This document shows positions 15,906 through 23,043 of a DNA stretch of 41,139 nucleotides, in pieces. The stretch covers positions 141,605 to 182,743 of the forward strand of contig JAICUI010000001.1 of the NCBI GenBank assembly GCA_025935925.1. Direction: 5' to 3'. The notes under the pieces are model-generated. The model did no database searches. It saw only the letters and a list, made by a program, of their open reading frames with translations, and was not told where the DNA came from. Position 1 is the first letter of the stretch, and every line of letters begins with the position of its first letter. This DNA is from Chloroflexota bacterium (lineage in GTDB: Bacteria; Chloroflexota; Limnocylindria; Limnocylindrales; CSP1-4). Made by a program: the position numbers and the translations under genes.

Positions 15906-17459
15906 TTAGGCGGCGAACTCGCGGAGCTTGCGGCTGCGGGACGGATGGCGGAGCTTGCGCAGCGCCTGGACCTCGATCTGGCGGATCCGCTCGCGCGTGA
16001 GGCCGAACTCCTTGCCGACCTCCTCGAGCGTCCGGGCATGCCCGTCGTCGAGGCCGAAGCGGAGCCGCAGGACCCGCTGCTCGCGGCCGTCGAGCGAGGC
16101 GAGCACGTGCTCGATCTGCTCGCGGCGCATGCGGTCCGCGACCACGTCGAGCGGCGAGACCGCGTCCTCGTCCGGGATCAGCTCGCCGAGCTCGGCGTCA
16201 CCCTCGTCGCCGACAGGCGACTGGAGCGAGACGGGCTCGCGGCCGAGCTTGCGGATCTCCTCGACCCGCTGCGGCGTCATCGCCGGCGTCTCGTCCGGCA
16301 GCGCCGCGGCGATCTCGGCGTTGGTGGGCTCGCGGCCGAGCTGGGTGCTGAGCTCGCGGACTACGCGCGCCACGCGACCCATGGTCTCGACCATGTGGAC
16401 CGGGATCCGGATCGTCCGGCTCTGGTCCGCGAGGCCGCGCTGGATCGCCTGTCGGATCCACCAGGTCGCGTAGGTGCTGAACTTGAAGCCGCGCTCGTAC
16501 TCGAACTTGTCGACGGCGCGGATCAGGCCCGCGTTGCCCTCCTGGACGAGGTCGAGGAGGCCCATCCCGGCCTGGTTGATGTACTTGCGGGCGATCGACA
16601 CCACGAGGCGCAGGTTGGCGGACGTCAGGTGGTCGCGAGACTGCTTCGCGAGGTCCTTGAGGGCCGGGCGAAGCTCGTCGAGGAACGCGTCGTCCTCGCC
16701 GCGCTCCAGCCGGCGCCGGATCGCCGGGTAGGCGACCTCGTCGCGGGCCCAGTCGCGCAGCGCGCGGAGGGCGACGTTGCCGCGGACCTCGGCGTTCGGG
16801 CGGCCCATCTCGCCCTCGATCCAGTTCAGGAGCTCGAGGAACGAATCGGCGTCGAGTCGCTCGTTGTACACGGACCGGACGTCCTTGGCGCGCACGAGGC
16901 GCTCCTTCAGCCCGTCCGACTCCGCCTTCTTGAGCGCGTCGGTGAGCCCGAACCCGGGCGCCGTGACCAGCAGGTCGAGCGCGTCGTCCGCGCGGATGGC
17001 CCCCTCGACGATGCGGTGCGCCTCGGCGGCGAACGGCACGGTGTAGCGCTTGTTCTTCGCACGCGCCGTGGGCTCGGTGCCGTGGAGGGTCCACTCGTGG
17101 ATCGAGAGGAGCGCCTTCCAGGGCTCCGCCTCGGCCTGGGCACCGAGCTCCATGCCCTTCGCGAGGATGACCTCTTCCTCGGCCGTCAGCAGCGGCACGC
17201 GGCCGATCTCGCGCAGGTACAGGCGCACGGAGTCGTCCGTGTCCAGGACCTCCTGGGCCGGAGGCTCGGGCTCGCTGTCGGCGTCCGGCTCGTCCTTCGG
17301 CGCGGCCGACGCCGGCGTCTCCGCGGCGGGCTCCTCGGTGATCAGGGCGGCCTCGGCCTCGAGGTCGGCCGCCTCGGGGTCAAGCTCGATGGCGGCGTTC
17401 GCGAGGTCTGCCTCGGTATCGGAAGCGGGGGTGGTGGTGGTGGTATCGAACGAGATCAC
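15906..17459 (-). CDS. rpoD: Primary sigma factor of RNA polymerase (sigma-70 group 1)
   Basis: A 517-residue principal sigma factor. Residues 1-75 are acidic and Thr/Ala/Glu-rich. Region 1.2 starts at [21 protein letters not shown] (76-96). A non-conserved insert of about 170 residues follows, and regions 2.1-2.4 span about 278-352 ([39 protein letters not shown]). Region 3 includes [13 protein letters not shown], and region 4 is at about 450-512 ([33 protein letters not shown]). It recognises the housekeeping -35/-10 promoters. The start is GTG at 17459 with GGAG four bases upstream. A strong promoter lies about 150 bases upstream, surrounded by palindromes (see 17573-17664), so this gene appears to have a regulated leader. 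Confidence 0.96.
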   Translation of the reverse strand: MISFDTTTTTPASDTEADLANAAIELDPEAADLEAEAALITEEPAAETPASAAPKDEPDADSEPEPPAQEVLDTDDSVRLYLREIGRVPLLTAEEEVILAKGMELGAQAEAEPWKALLSIHEWTLHGTEPTARAKNKRYTVPFAAEAHRIVEGAIRADDALDLLVTAPGFGLTDALKKAESDGLKERLVRAKDVRSVYNERLDADSFLELLNWIEGEMGRPNAEVRGNVALRALRDWARDEVAYPAIRRRLERGEDDAFLDELRPALKDLAKQSRDHLTSANLRLVVSIARKYINQAGMGLLDLVQEGNAGLIRAVDKFEYERGFKFSTYATWWIRQAIQRGLADQSRTIRIPVHMVETMGRVARVVRELSTQLGREPTNAEIAAALPDETPAMTPQRVEEIRKLGREPVSLQSPVGDEGDAELGELIPDEDAVSPLDVVADRMRREQIEHVLASLDGREQRVLRLRFGLDDGHARTLEEVGKEFGLTRERIRQIEVQALRKLRHPSRSRKLREFAA

Positions 17460-17572
17460 GTCGCTCCAACTGCACGGTCCGCGCCCGACCGCGAGGACCG
17501 AATGGGTTCTGTCGCCCGGCCCGCGAGGGACCGGCTACGCATCCCGGGCCACACGCCGCCCGACACACGTAG

Positions 17573-17596
17573 TGGCGTGTCAAGTCCGACACGCCA
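17573..17596 (-). promoter_or_regulatory. Palindrome at the 5' end of the rpoD leader
   Basis: TGGCGTGTC (17573-17581) and GACACGCCA (17588-17596) form a perfect 9-bp inverted repeat with a six-base spacer. Relative to the rpoD -10 at 17607-17612 it covers roughly +5 to +28. It could be an operator just past the start site or a 5' mRNA hairpin. Confidence 0.65.
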
Positions 17597-17606
17597 TTGG
17601 ATTAGT

Positions 17607-17635
17607 AATATAGGCCATTCGAGCCCTCTTGACAA
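17607..17635 (-). promoter_or_regulatory. rpoD promoter (-35 TTGTCA, 17 bases, -10 TATATT)
   Basis: On the minus strand TTGTCA (17635-17630) and TATATT (17612-17607) are separated by exactly 17 bases. This is one of the few AT-rich patches in the window and a near-consensus housekeeping promoter. Transcription should begin near 17600, giving a leader of about 140 bases. Confidence 0.78.
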
Positions 17636-17648
17636 CCCCCTTTGTCAA
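17629..17648 (-). promoter_or_regulatory. Inverted repeat TTGACAA/TTGTCAA over the rpoD -35
   Basis: TTGACAA (17629-17635) and TTGTCAA (17642-17648) form a perfect 7-bp inverted repeat with a six-base spacer. One half is the -35 element. It shares its last base with the adjacent ATACCCC palindrome. Confidence 0.6.
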
Positions 17649-17664
17649 TACCCCCCAGGGGTAT
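17648..17664. promoter_or_regulatory. CsoR-type operator candidate
   Basis: ATACCCC, three bases, GGGGTAT forms a perfect 17-bp palindrome of the TACCC...GGGTA type bound by CsoR/CstR/RcnR (DUF156) repressors that sense copper, sulfide or nickel. It lies 12 bases upstream of the rpoD -35 and 36 bases beyond the pyrophosphatase stop. A terminator hairpin for the pyrophosphatase gene is an alternative, but the loop would be three bases and no U-tract follows. Confidence 0.5.
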
Positions 17665-17699
17665 CAGGCGGCTCGTCCGCGCGTTCACGCATGGGATCG

Positions 17700-18242
17700 T
17701 CAGTCCTCCGGCGGTGCCGCGGCTCGCGCCGTCCGCAGCGCCGCGTTGCGGCCCTTCGCCTCGCGGACGCGGAACTCCCGACCGTTGACCCGGTTGTAGT
17801 CGACGAAGAAGGCCTCGATGTCGTCGACGAGCGTCGTGTCGAGGTCGCGGATGTCCTCGGCGGCGTACGTCTTGGTGTCGTTCGCCACGCCGATCAGCCG
17901 GTCGTTCGGGATGCGCTTGCCGCCGTCCTCCTGCTGTTCGCAGCGGAGCACGCCGACGAGCCCTGTCTCGACGACGCAGCCCGGCCACACCGGGGCGTCC
18001 ATCAGGACGAGCACGTCGAGCGGGTCGCCGTCCGGCGCCAGCGTGCCGGGCAGGAAGCCGAAGTCGAACGGGAACACCATCCCGAGCGGCAGCACCTTCG
18101 CCAGGCGCATCACGCCGAGCTCGGGATCGAACTTGAGCTTGTTGGGCTGGTTCTTGGGCGTCTCGATGACGACCAGCGCGAGGTCACCCTTCCAGGTCGG
18201 CAGGCCGGCGATCCCGGTCGCCGGCGCTGGTTGCTTTGCCAT
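17700..18242 (-). CDS. ppa: Inorganic pyrophosphatase, family I
   Basis: A 180-residue soluble family I pyrophosphatase that hydrolyses PPi to two phosphates and pulls biosynthetic reactions forward. The family signature DGDPLD is at residues 71-76, preceded by FPFDFGFLPGT (58-68). Other conserved parts are the DTKTY and DLDTTLVDDIEAFF segments. The ATG at 18242 has a strong GGGGAGG Shine-Dalgarno only two bases away, unusually close. It lies between the HAD gene (upstream) and rpoD (downstream), all on the minus strand. The 240-base gap before rpoD holds the rpoD promoter, so the two are probably separate units. Confidence 0.94.
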   Translation of the reverse strand: MAKQPAPATGIAGLPTWKGDLALVVIETPKNQPNKLKFDPELGVMRLAKVLPLGMVFPFDFGFLPGTLAPDGDPLDVLVLMDAPVWPGCVVETGLVGVLRCEQQEDGGKRIPNDRLIGVANDTKTYAAEDIRDLDTTLVDDIEAFFVDYNRVNGREFRVREAKGRNAALRTARAAAPPED

Positions 18243-18421
18243 GGCCTCCCCGTGACTCCCGGGCCGCTGCGTTCTCGATCGACGCCGCGCCCGCCGGCAA
18301 CCGTCGGCGCGCCGGGATCACGGATGGATGAACGCCGGGTCGTGCGGCAGTCCAGCACGATCGCAGTCGGCGTCGCGCTCGGCCGGCCGTCGGCGCGCGC
18401 CTCGACGTCGACGCGAGCCGC

Positions 18422-19123
18422 TCAGCCGAACGCGAGATCCGCGAACGCCGCCATCGACGTGGCGATGAGATCGGGCGTCGCGCTGGCCGGCGGCGTCGCG
18501 CCGCTTCCGTCGCGCCCGTGACGCCGGTCGATCCACGCGGTCCGGAGCCCGAGCGCCTTGGCGGGGACGTGGTCGTGGAACAGGCTCTGGGCGACGTGGA
18601 GGATCCGGTTCCGGGGAACGCCGAGCCGCTCGAACGCGACCTCGAAGTTCCGGTGGCTCGGCTTGTAGGCGCCGACCTGCTCGGCGGTGATGACCTCGTC
18701 GAACGTGACGCCGAGTCGGCGATTCGATGCCGCGAACAGGTCGTCATCGCAGTTCGTGATGACGGCGAGCCGGTAGCGCGCCTGGAGCCGGGCCAGCGCT
18801 GCCGCCGAGTCGGGGAATGCCGGCCAGTCCACGACCGAGCCGCCGAAGGCCGCGAGCGCGGCGTCATCGGGTGCGGCGCCCAGCTCGCGGCACACGGTGG
18901 CCGCGGACCTGGCGAGCACCTCCCGGTACCTCCGGTACGGGCCGGCCTCCGCGGTCGCCTCGGCGCCGCCGTAACGCTCGAGCAGCGCATCGTCTGTCAC
19001 GCCGGCGGCACGCTCGCCGAGGAGCGGCCGGAGGCCCGCGATGATGCCCGCCTCCCAGTCGATGAGGGTCCCGTAGCAATCGAACGTCAGGAACTCGACG
19101 TCCGCGAGGCCGGTCGTGGTCAT
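18422..19123 (-). CDS. HAD-superfamily haloacid dehalogenase type II-like
   Basis: A 233-residue HAD hydrolase of the haloacid dehalogenase type II subfamily. Motif I is FDCYGTLIDWE with nucleophile Asp15. Motif II is VITNCDDDLF (Thr123, Asn124), motif III AYKPS (Lys154) and motif IV SLFHDHVPA (Asp184). The C-type cap domain between motifs I and II is present (about 25-110). True members remove halide from 2-haloacids, but many are phosphatases of unknown substrate. The ATG at 19123 lacks a Shine-Dalgarno but has TAGCCT at 19130-19135, six bases upstream, so a leaderless mRNA is likely. It is divergent from the GlsB-like gene. Confidence 0.88.
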   Translation of the reverse strand: MTTTGLADVEFLTFDCYGTLIDWEAGIIAGLRPLLGERAAGVTDDALLERYGGAEATAEAGPYRRYREVLARSAATVCRELGAAPDDAALAAFGGSVVDWPAFPDSAAALARLQARYRLAVITNCDDDLFAASNRRLGVTFDEVITAEQVGAYKPSHRNFEVAFERLGVPRNRILHVAQSLFHDHVPAKALGLRTAWIDRRHGRDGSGATPPASATPDLIATSMAAFADLAFG

Positions 19124-19292
19124 CGCACGAGGCTAGCAGGCGGTCCTGTGCGGGATTTCCCGCCTGCCGGACTGCAATGCGATCTCCATCGACGGACGGC
19201 GTTCCGACGGGTTCGGGTGTAACGGCCGATGTCCGATCGTGACCGTGTCGGCGCGAGGCGCCGGCCTCGCGCACCAAAAGGGAGGAACGTTC

Positions 19293-19571
19293 ATGAGCAT
19301 CCTTGCGTGGATCGTCGTCGGCGCGATCGCCGGCTGGCTTGCCGGTCTCCTGGTCCGAGGGGATGAGGGGCTCGGCGTGATCGGGCACATCGTGCTCGGG
19401 ATCGTCGGCGCGCTGGTCGGCGGATTCCTCGCCGGCGTGCTGACCGGGAACGACTACACCACCGGGATCAACATCCCGACGATCATCGTCGCGGTGATCG
19501 GCGCCGTCATCGTCGTCGTCGTCGCGAGCATGATCCGTGGGTCGACCCGCACGGGGCGCGGCGCGATCTAG
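19293..19571 (+). CDS. GlsB/YeaQ/YmgE-family membrane protein
   Basis: A 92-residue protein with three glycine-rich membrane helices (about 3-22, 30-50 and 62-82). It matches the transglycosylase-associated/GlsB/YeaQ/YmgE family: WIVVGAIAGWLAGLLVRG, then GLGVIGHIVLGIVGALVGGFL. The family is small, membrane-embedded and often stress-induced; its mechanism is unknown. The ATG at 19293 is chosen over the longer frame because a GGGAGG Shine-Dalgarno lies at 19280-19285 and the first helix begins right after it. A hairpin pair follows before the converging aldehyde dehydrogenase gene. Confidence 0.9.
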   Translation: MSILAWIVVGAIAGWLAGLLVRGDEGLGVIGHIVLGIVGALVGGFLAGVLTGNDYTTGINIPTIIVAVIGAVIVVVVASMIRGSTRTGRGAI

Positions 19572-19593
19572 CCGCCCCCCAACGCAACGAACC

Positions 19594-19623
19594 CGACGCG
19601 GCGGCGTCGCGGGCCTTCGGGCC
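19594..19623. terminator. Paired hairpins between converging genes
   Basis: CGACGC (19594-19599) pairs with GCGTCG (19604-19609), and then GGCC-TTCG-GGCC forms a UUCG-capped hairpin (19612-19623). They lie between two stop codons (19571 and 19645). There is no U-tract. A bidirectional terminator is plausible. Confidence 0.4.
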
Positions 19624-19644
19624 GGCGGCGCCGCCGTTCCATGT

Positions 19645-21162
19645 CTACGGCGCCGGCTTCAGCGTGATCCAGATCGTCTTGGTCTCGGTGTACTGGTCGT
19701 GCGCGTGGACGCTCTTGTCGTGGCCCCCGAACCCGGACAGCTTGTAGCCTCCGAACGGCGTCGTCATGTCGCCCTCCGAGTACGCATTGACGCCGACGAC
19801 GCCCGCCTTGAGGTCGCGCGCGACCCGGTGCGCGACGTTCAGGTCGTCGGTGTACAGCGACGCCGCGAGCCCGTAGGGCGTGTCGTTGGCGAGCGCGACC
19901 GCCTCCGCCTCGGTGTCGAACTCGATCACCGACAGGACCGGGCCGAAGATCTCCTCGCGCGCGATCGTCATGTCGTTGCGCACGCCGTCGAACACCGTCG
20001 GCGGGACGAAGTAGCCGCCCGTCTCCTCCAGGATCCGCTCGCCGCCCGTGACGACGCGCGCGCCCTCGCGGCGGCCGGCGTCGATGTAGCCCAGCACCCG
20101 CTCCATGTGCCCGCGGTTGATGAGGGCGCCGATGCGGGTCGCCGGATCCAGCGGGTCGCCCACGGGCCAGCTCGCGAGCTCCGCCGACACGGCCTCCAGG
20201 AGCCGGTCCTTGATCGAGCGGTGGACGATCAGCCGTGAGCCCGCGCTGCAGTTCTCGCCCATGTTCCAGAAGACGGCGCTCGCGACGTTGCTCGCGATGG
20301 ACGCAAGGTCCGTCGCGTCCGGGAAGACGAGCTGCGGGCTCTTGCCGCCGAGCTCGAGGAGCACGCGCTTGAGGTTCGTCTCCGCGGCGTAGGTGAGGAA
20401 CCGGCGACCGACCTCCGTCGACCCGGTGAACGCGACACAGTCGACGTCCGGGTGCCGGCCGATCGCCTCGCCGACGGCGTCGCCCGGGCCCGTCACGACG
20501 TTGAGGACACCGTCCGGGAGGCCCGCCTCGGACGCGAGCTCGGCCATCCGCAGCAGGCTGAGGCTGGTCGTCGACGCGGGCTTGATGACGACCGTGTTCC
20601 CGGTGGCGAGCGCCGGGCCGAGCTTCCAGGCCGCCATCTGCGCCGGGTAGTTCCAGGGGATGACGGCGCCCACGACGCCGCACGGCTCCCTCGTGATGGT
20701 CGCGACCGTGCCCTCGGGCGACGGCGCCACCTGGCCGTACAGCTTGTCCGCGGCCTCGGCGTGCCACCGGATGCACGTCGCGGTCTCCGGGACGTCGAGG
20801 CCCACCGTGTCGGCGATGGGCTTCCCGGCGTCGAGGGTCTCGAGCAGGCCGAGCTCCGCGCCCTTCGCCTCGATCAGGTCCGCCCAGCGCACGAGGATGC
20901 GCTTGCGGTCACCCGGGCTGACGCGGGACCAGCGGCCGTCGTCGGCCGCGCGGCGCGCCGCCGCCACCGCGGCGTCGACGTCCGCGGGACCACCCAGCGC
21001 GATCTCGGCGAGCGGCCGGCCGGTCGCCGGGTTCTCGGTCGTGTAGCGGGCGCCGCCCAGGGCGTCGCGGAACGAGCCGTCGATGAACAGCTGGGTCCGT
21101 GGCTCGAGACCCGCCGCGGCGGCGCGCGAGTCGTCGATCTCCGGGATGGCGGTCGTGGTCAT
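19645..21162 (-). CDS. NAD(P)-dependent aldehyde dehydrogenase
   Basis: A 505-residue enzyme of the ALDH superfamily that oxidises an aldehyde to its acid. All key residues are present: Asn171 (IPWNYP), Lys194 (VIKPAS), the cofactor loop FTGSTEVG (245-252), the general base Glu270 (LELGGKSP) and the nucleophile Cys305 (GENCSAGSR). The sequence style resembles gamma-glutamyl-gamma-aminobutyraldehyde/betaine aldehyde dehydrogenases, but the substrate is not certain. ATG at 21162 with GGAG nine bases upstream is chosen over a longer in-frame ORF whose extra 52 residues are Arg/Ala-rich. It stands alone and is divergent from the secreted protease gene. Confidence 0.93.
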   Translation of the reverse strand: MTTTAIPEIDDSRAAAAGLEPRTQLFIDGSFRDALGGARYTTENPATGRPLAEIALGGPADVDAAVAAARRAADDGRWSRVSPGDRKRILVRWADLIEAKGAELGLLETLDAGKPIADTVGLDVPETATCIRWHAEAADKLYGQVAPSPEGTVATITREPCGVVGAVIPWNYPAQMAAWKLGPALATGNTVVIKPASTTSLSLLRMAELASEAGLPDGVLNVVTGPGDAVGEAIGRHPDVDCVAFTGSTEVGRRFLTYAAETNLKRVLLELGGKSPQLVFPDATDLASIASNVASAVFWNMGENCSAGSRLIVHRSIKDRLLEAVSAELASWPVGDPLDPATRIGALINRGHMERVLGYIDAGRREGARVVTGGERILEETGGYFVPPTVFDGVRNDMTIAREEIFGPVLSVIEFDTEAEAVALANDTPYGLAASLYTDDLNVAHRVARDLKAGVVGVNAYSEGDMTTPFGGYKLSGFGGHDKSVHAHDQYTETKTIWITLKPAP

Positions 21163-21306
21163 GCGTGTCTCCGCGGTGGGTGCCGAGGCGCCTGCCTGGC
21201 GCGCCGGCGCAAGGGTACGCCGCGCCCGCCCGCGCACGTCCGCGCCGCCACGTGGTGCGCCGGCGAACGAGCGAGAACCGCGTCGGCGGTTCCCCGGTAT
21301 CGATCG

Positions 21307-21336
21307 TTGACGCGCCACCCGCGCGCGGGATAGCGT
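21307..21336 (+). promoter_or_regulatory. Promoter of the secreted protease gene
   Basis: TTGACG (21307-21312), 18 bases, TAGCGT (21331-21336) fits a housekeeping promoter, followed by the Shine-Dalgarno GGAGGAG at 21352-21358 and the ATG at 21362. The leader would be about 20 bases. Confidence 0.55.
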
Positions 21337-21361
21337 CGAGCGAACCCACTTGGAGGAGCGA

Positions 21362-22312
21362 ATGCGTCAGCGCACCATCCGCCGCTTGAGCCTGCTCGCC
21401 GGCGTCGTCGCCGCGCTCGCGATGGCGGCACCGGCGGTCGCCATCACGAATGGCCAGCTCGACGGCAACGACCACCCATACGTCGGCGAGCTGTTCTTCT
21501 ACGTCCCGGACGAGGTGGACCCCCGGTTCAGCGATCCCGGCTCGTGGTTCAGCTGCTCCGGCACGCTGATCAGCCCGACCGTGGTGATCACCGCCGGGCA
21601 CTGCACGTTCGGCGTCGGCCGCAACGGCGCGGCGACCACCGAGGCCGGCGGCTTCGGCGGCAACGACACGTGGATCTCGTTCGGGGCCGAGCCCGACTTC
21701 AGCGGGATCTCGTCGGCGCCGTTCATCCCCGACGACAACGCCGGCCGGTACGCGCACTGGCGCGACCTGCTGAACGCGAACCCGACGTGGCACCGCGGCA
21801 CGGCGTACCCGCACCCGCAGTTCGACAACGACGCGTTCTACCTCCACGACGCGGGCGTCGTGATCCTCGACGAGCCGGTCCGGCTGCCGCAGTACGGCAC
21901 GCTGGCCGGCCTGAACTATCTCGACCAGTTCACCGGCAAGGCCAAGCAGACGGTGTTCAACGCGGTCGGCTACGGGCTGACGTACTCCCGGCCCAAGGTC
22001 GAGCTGGGCGGCGACGTCCGGATGATCAGCGCCCAGAAGATCAACAACACCAACGGCGTCTACGGCGTCCACGACCACTCGTCGATCGTGTTCTCGAACA
22101 ACAACGGCGCGCCGCACCGCGGCGGCACCTGCTCGGGCGACTCCGGCGGGCCGTTCCTGCGCGGCGGCACGAACATCGTCGTCGCGGTGAACTCGTACGG
22201 CGTGCCGCCCAACTGCACGGGCGGCGACGGTGCCTACCGGATCGACCAGCCCGATGACGTCGCCTGGCTCGCCCAGGTCCTCGCCGGCACCGATCCCCGC
22301 TTCGGGGACTGA
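21362..22312 (+). CDS. Secreted S1-family serine protease
   Basis: A 316-residue exported chymotrypsin-fold protease. The signal peptide (residues 1-27) ends AVA just before ITNGQ, which resembles the N-terminus of an activated S1 enzyme. The triad is His80 (ITAGHC), Asp163 (LHDAGVVILD) and Ser261 (CSGDSGGPF). Cys257 pairs as in chymotrypsin. The residue at chymotrypsin position 189 is Gly255, not Asp, so the S1 pocket should not favour Arg/Lys as trypsin does. An insertion rich in Asn/Phe (about 85-160) lies between His and Asp. The ATG follows a GGAGGAG Shine-Dalgarno. A strong hairpin lies 18 bases after the stop. Confidence 0.9.
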   Translation: MRQRTIRRLSLLAGVVAALAMAAPAVAITNGQLDGNDHPYVGELFFYVPDEVDPRFSDPGSWFSCSGTLISPTVVITAGHCTFGVGRNGAATTEAGGFGGNDTWISFGAEPDFSGISSAPFIPDDNAGRYAHWRDLLNANPTWHRGTAYPHPQFDNDAFYLHDAGVVILDEPVRLPQYGTLAGLNYLDQFTGKAKQTVFNAVGYGLTYSRPKVELGGDVRMISAQKINNTNGVYGVHDHSSIVFSNNNGAPHRGGTCSGDSGGPFLRGGTNIVVAVNSYGVPPNCTGGDGAYRIDQPDDVAWLAQVLAGTDPRFGD

Positions 22313-22329
22313 CCGCTCCGGGCCACACG

Positions 22330-22360
22330 GCGCGGGCGAGGCACGCCGCCTCGCCCGCGC
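22330..22360 (+). terminator. Perfect 13-bp hairpin after the protease gene
   Basis: GCGCGGGCGAGGC (22330-22342) and GCCTCGCCCGCGC (22348-22360) pair perfectly with a five-base loop. It begins 18 bases past the protease stop and ends six bases before the -10-like box of the next gene. No U-tract follows. Confidence 0.6.
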
Positions 22361-22379
22361 ACCCGGTACCGTCTCCCGG

Positions 22380-22889
22380 ATGACGAGCTCCGACCTCGAC
22401 GCCGCGCGCGCGTCGCTCGAGGCCGCCCTCGCCGGCCGCGGGGACTACGAGCTGTTCGCGTGCGATCCAGCGCTCGCGGACACGGCCGCCTTCTGCGCCG
22501 CCTACGGGTTCGCGATGGCGGATTCGGCGAACACGATCATCGTCGTGGGCAAGGGCGCCGAGCCGGTCTACGCCGCGTGCGTCGTCCTGGCGACCCACCG
22601 GCTCGACGTGAACCATGCCGTGAAGGCCCGGTTCGGGCGGAAGTCGTCGTTCGCGTCGCCCGACGAGACCCGGGCGCTGACGGGGCACGAGATCGGCGGC
22701 GTCACGGTGTTCGGCCTGCCGGACGGATTGCCGGTGTGGATCGACGGCGCGGTGATGGAGCGCGAGCGGATCGTCCTGGGCGGCGGTTCCCGGAGCTGGA
22801 AGGTCATCGCGCCGCCCTCGATCCTGCGCACGCTCCCGGGCGCCCAGGTGGTCGACGGGCTCGCGAAGCCGGCGCCACCGCCCGCCTGA
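22380..22889 (+). CDS. YbaK/EbsC-type aminoacyl-tRNA deacylase
   Basis: A 169-residue YbaK/ProX-domain protein, the fold that hydrolyses mischarged aminoacyl-tRNA (often Cys-tRNAPro or Ala-tRNAPro) in trans. Recognisable parts are NTIIVVGKG (51-59), VNHAVKARFGRKSSFA (78-93) with the conserved basic stretch, TGHEIGGVTVFGLP (101-114) and the C-terminal VLGGGSRSWKVIAPP. The exact tRNA target is not readable. The ATG at 22380 lacks a Shine-Dalgarno but has TACCGT at 22367-22372, seven bases upstream, consistent with a leaderless mRNA starting just past the protease terminator. Confidence 0.85.
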   Translation: MTSSDLDAARASLEAALAGRGDYELFACDPALADTAAFCAAYGFAMADSANTIIVVGKGAEPVYAACVVLATHRLDVNHAVKARFGRKSSFASPDETRALTGHEIGGVTVFGLPDGLPVWIDGAVMERERIVLGGGSRSWKVIAPPSILRTLPGAQVVDGLAKPAPPPA

Positions 22890-23043
22890 CTTCCCGCATC
22901 CGGGACCATCGGAGCGAGCGCGCCGGGACCGCCGGACCATGGTCCGCCGGCCGCCTCGCGCCCGACGCTGTGGGCATCCACCCCGCGGTCCCCCAACGTC
23001 CCGGCGCGTCGCCGGCGATGCCACCGCGCCAGCGACGCCAGGC

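Noticed and set aside
17583-17620. A second TTGACA (minus strand) inside the rpoD leader as another -35
   Set aside because: Seventeen bases downstream the sequence is GGCGGC, not a -10.
15888-18521. An 877-codon plus-strand open frame covering rpoD and ppa
   Set aside because: It is the antisense shadow of two clear minus-strand genes; the composition is Arg/Glu/Asp/Leu-biased with no domain.
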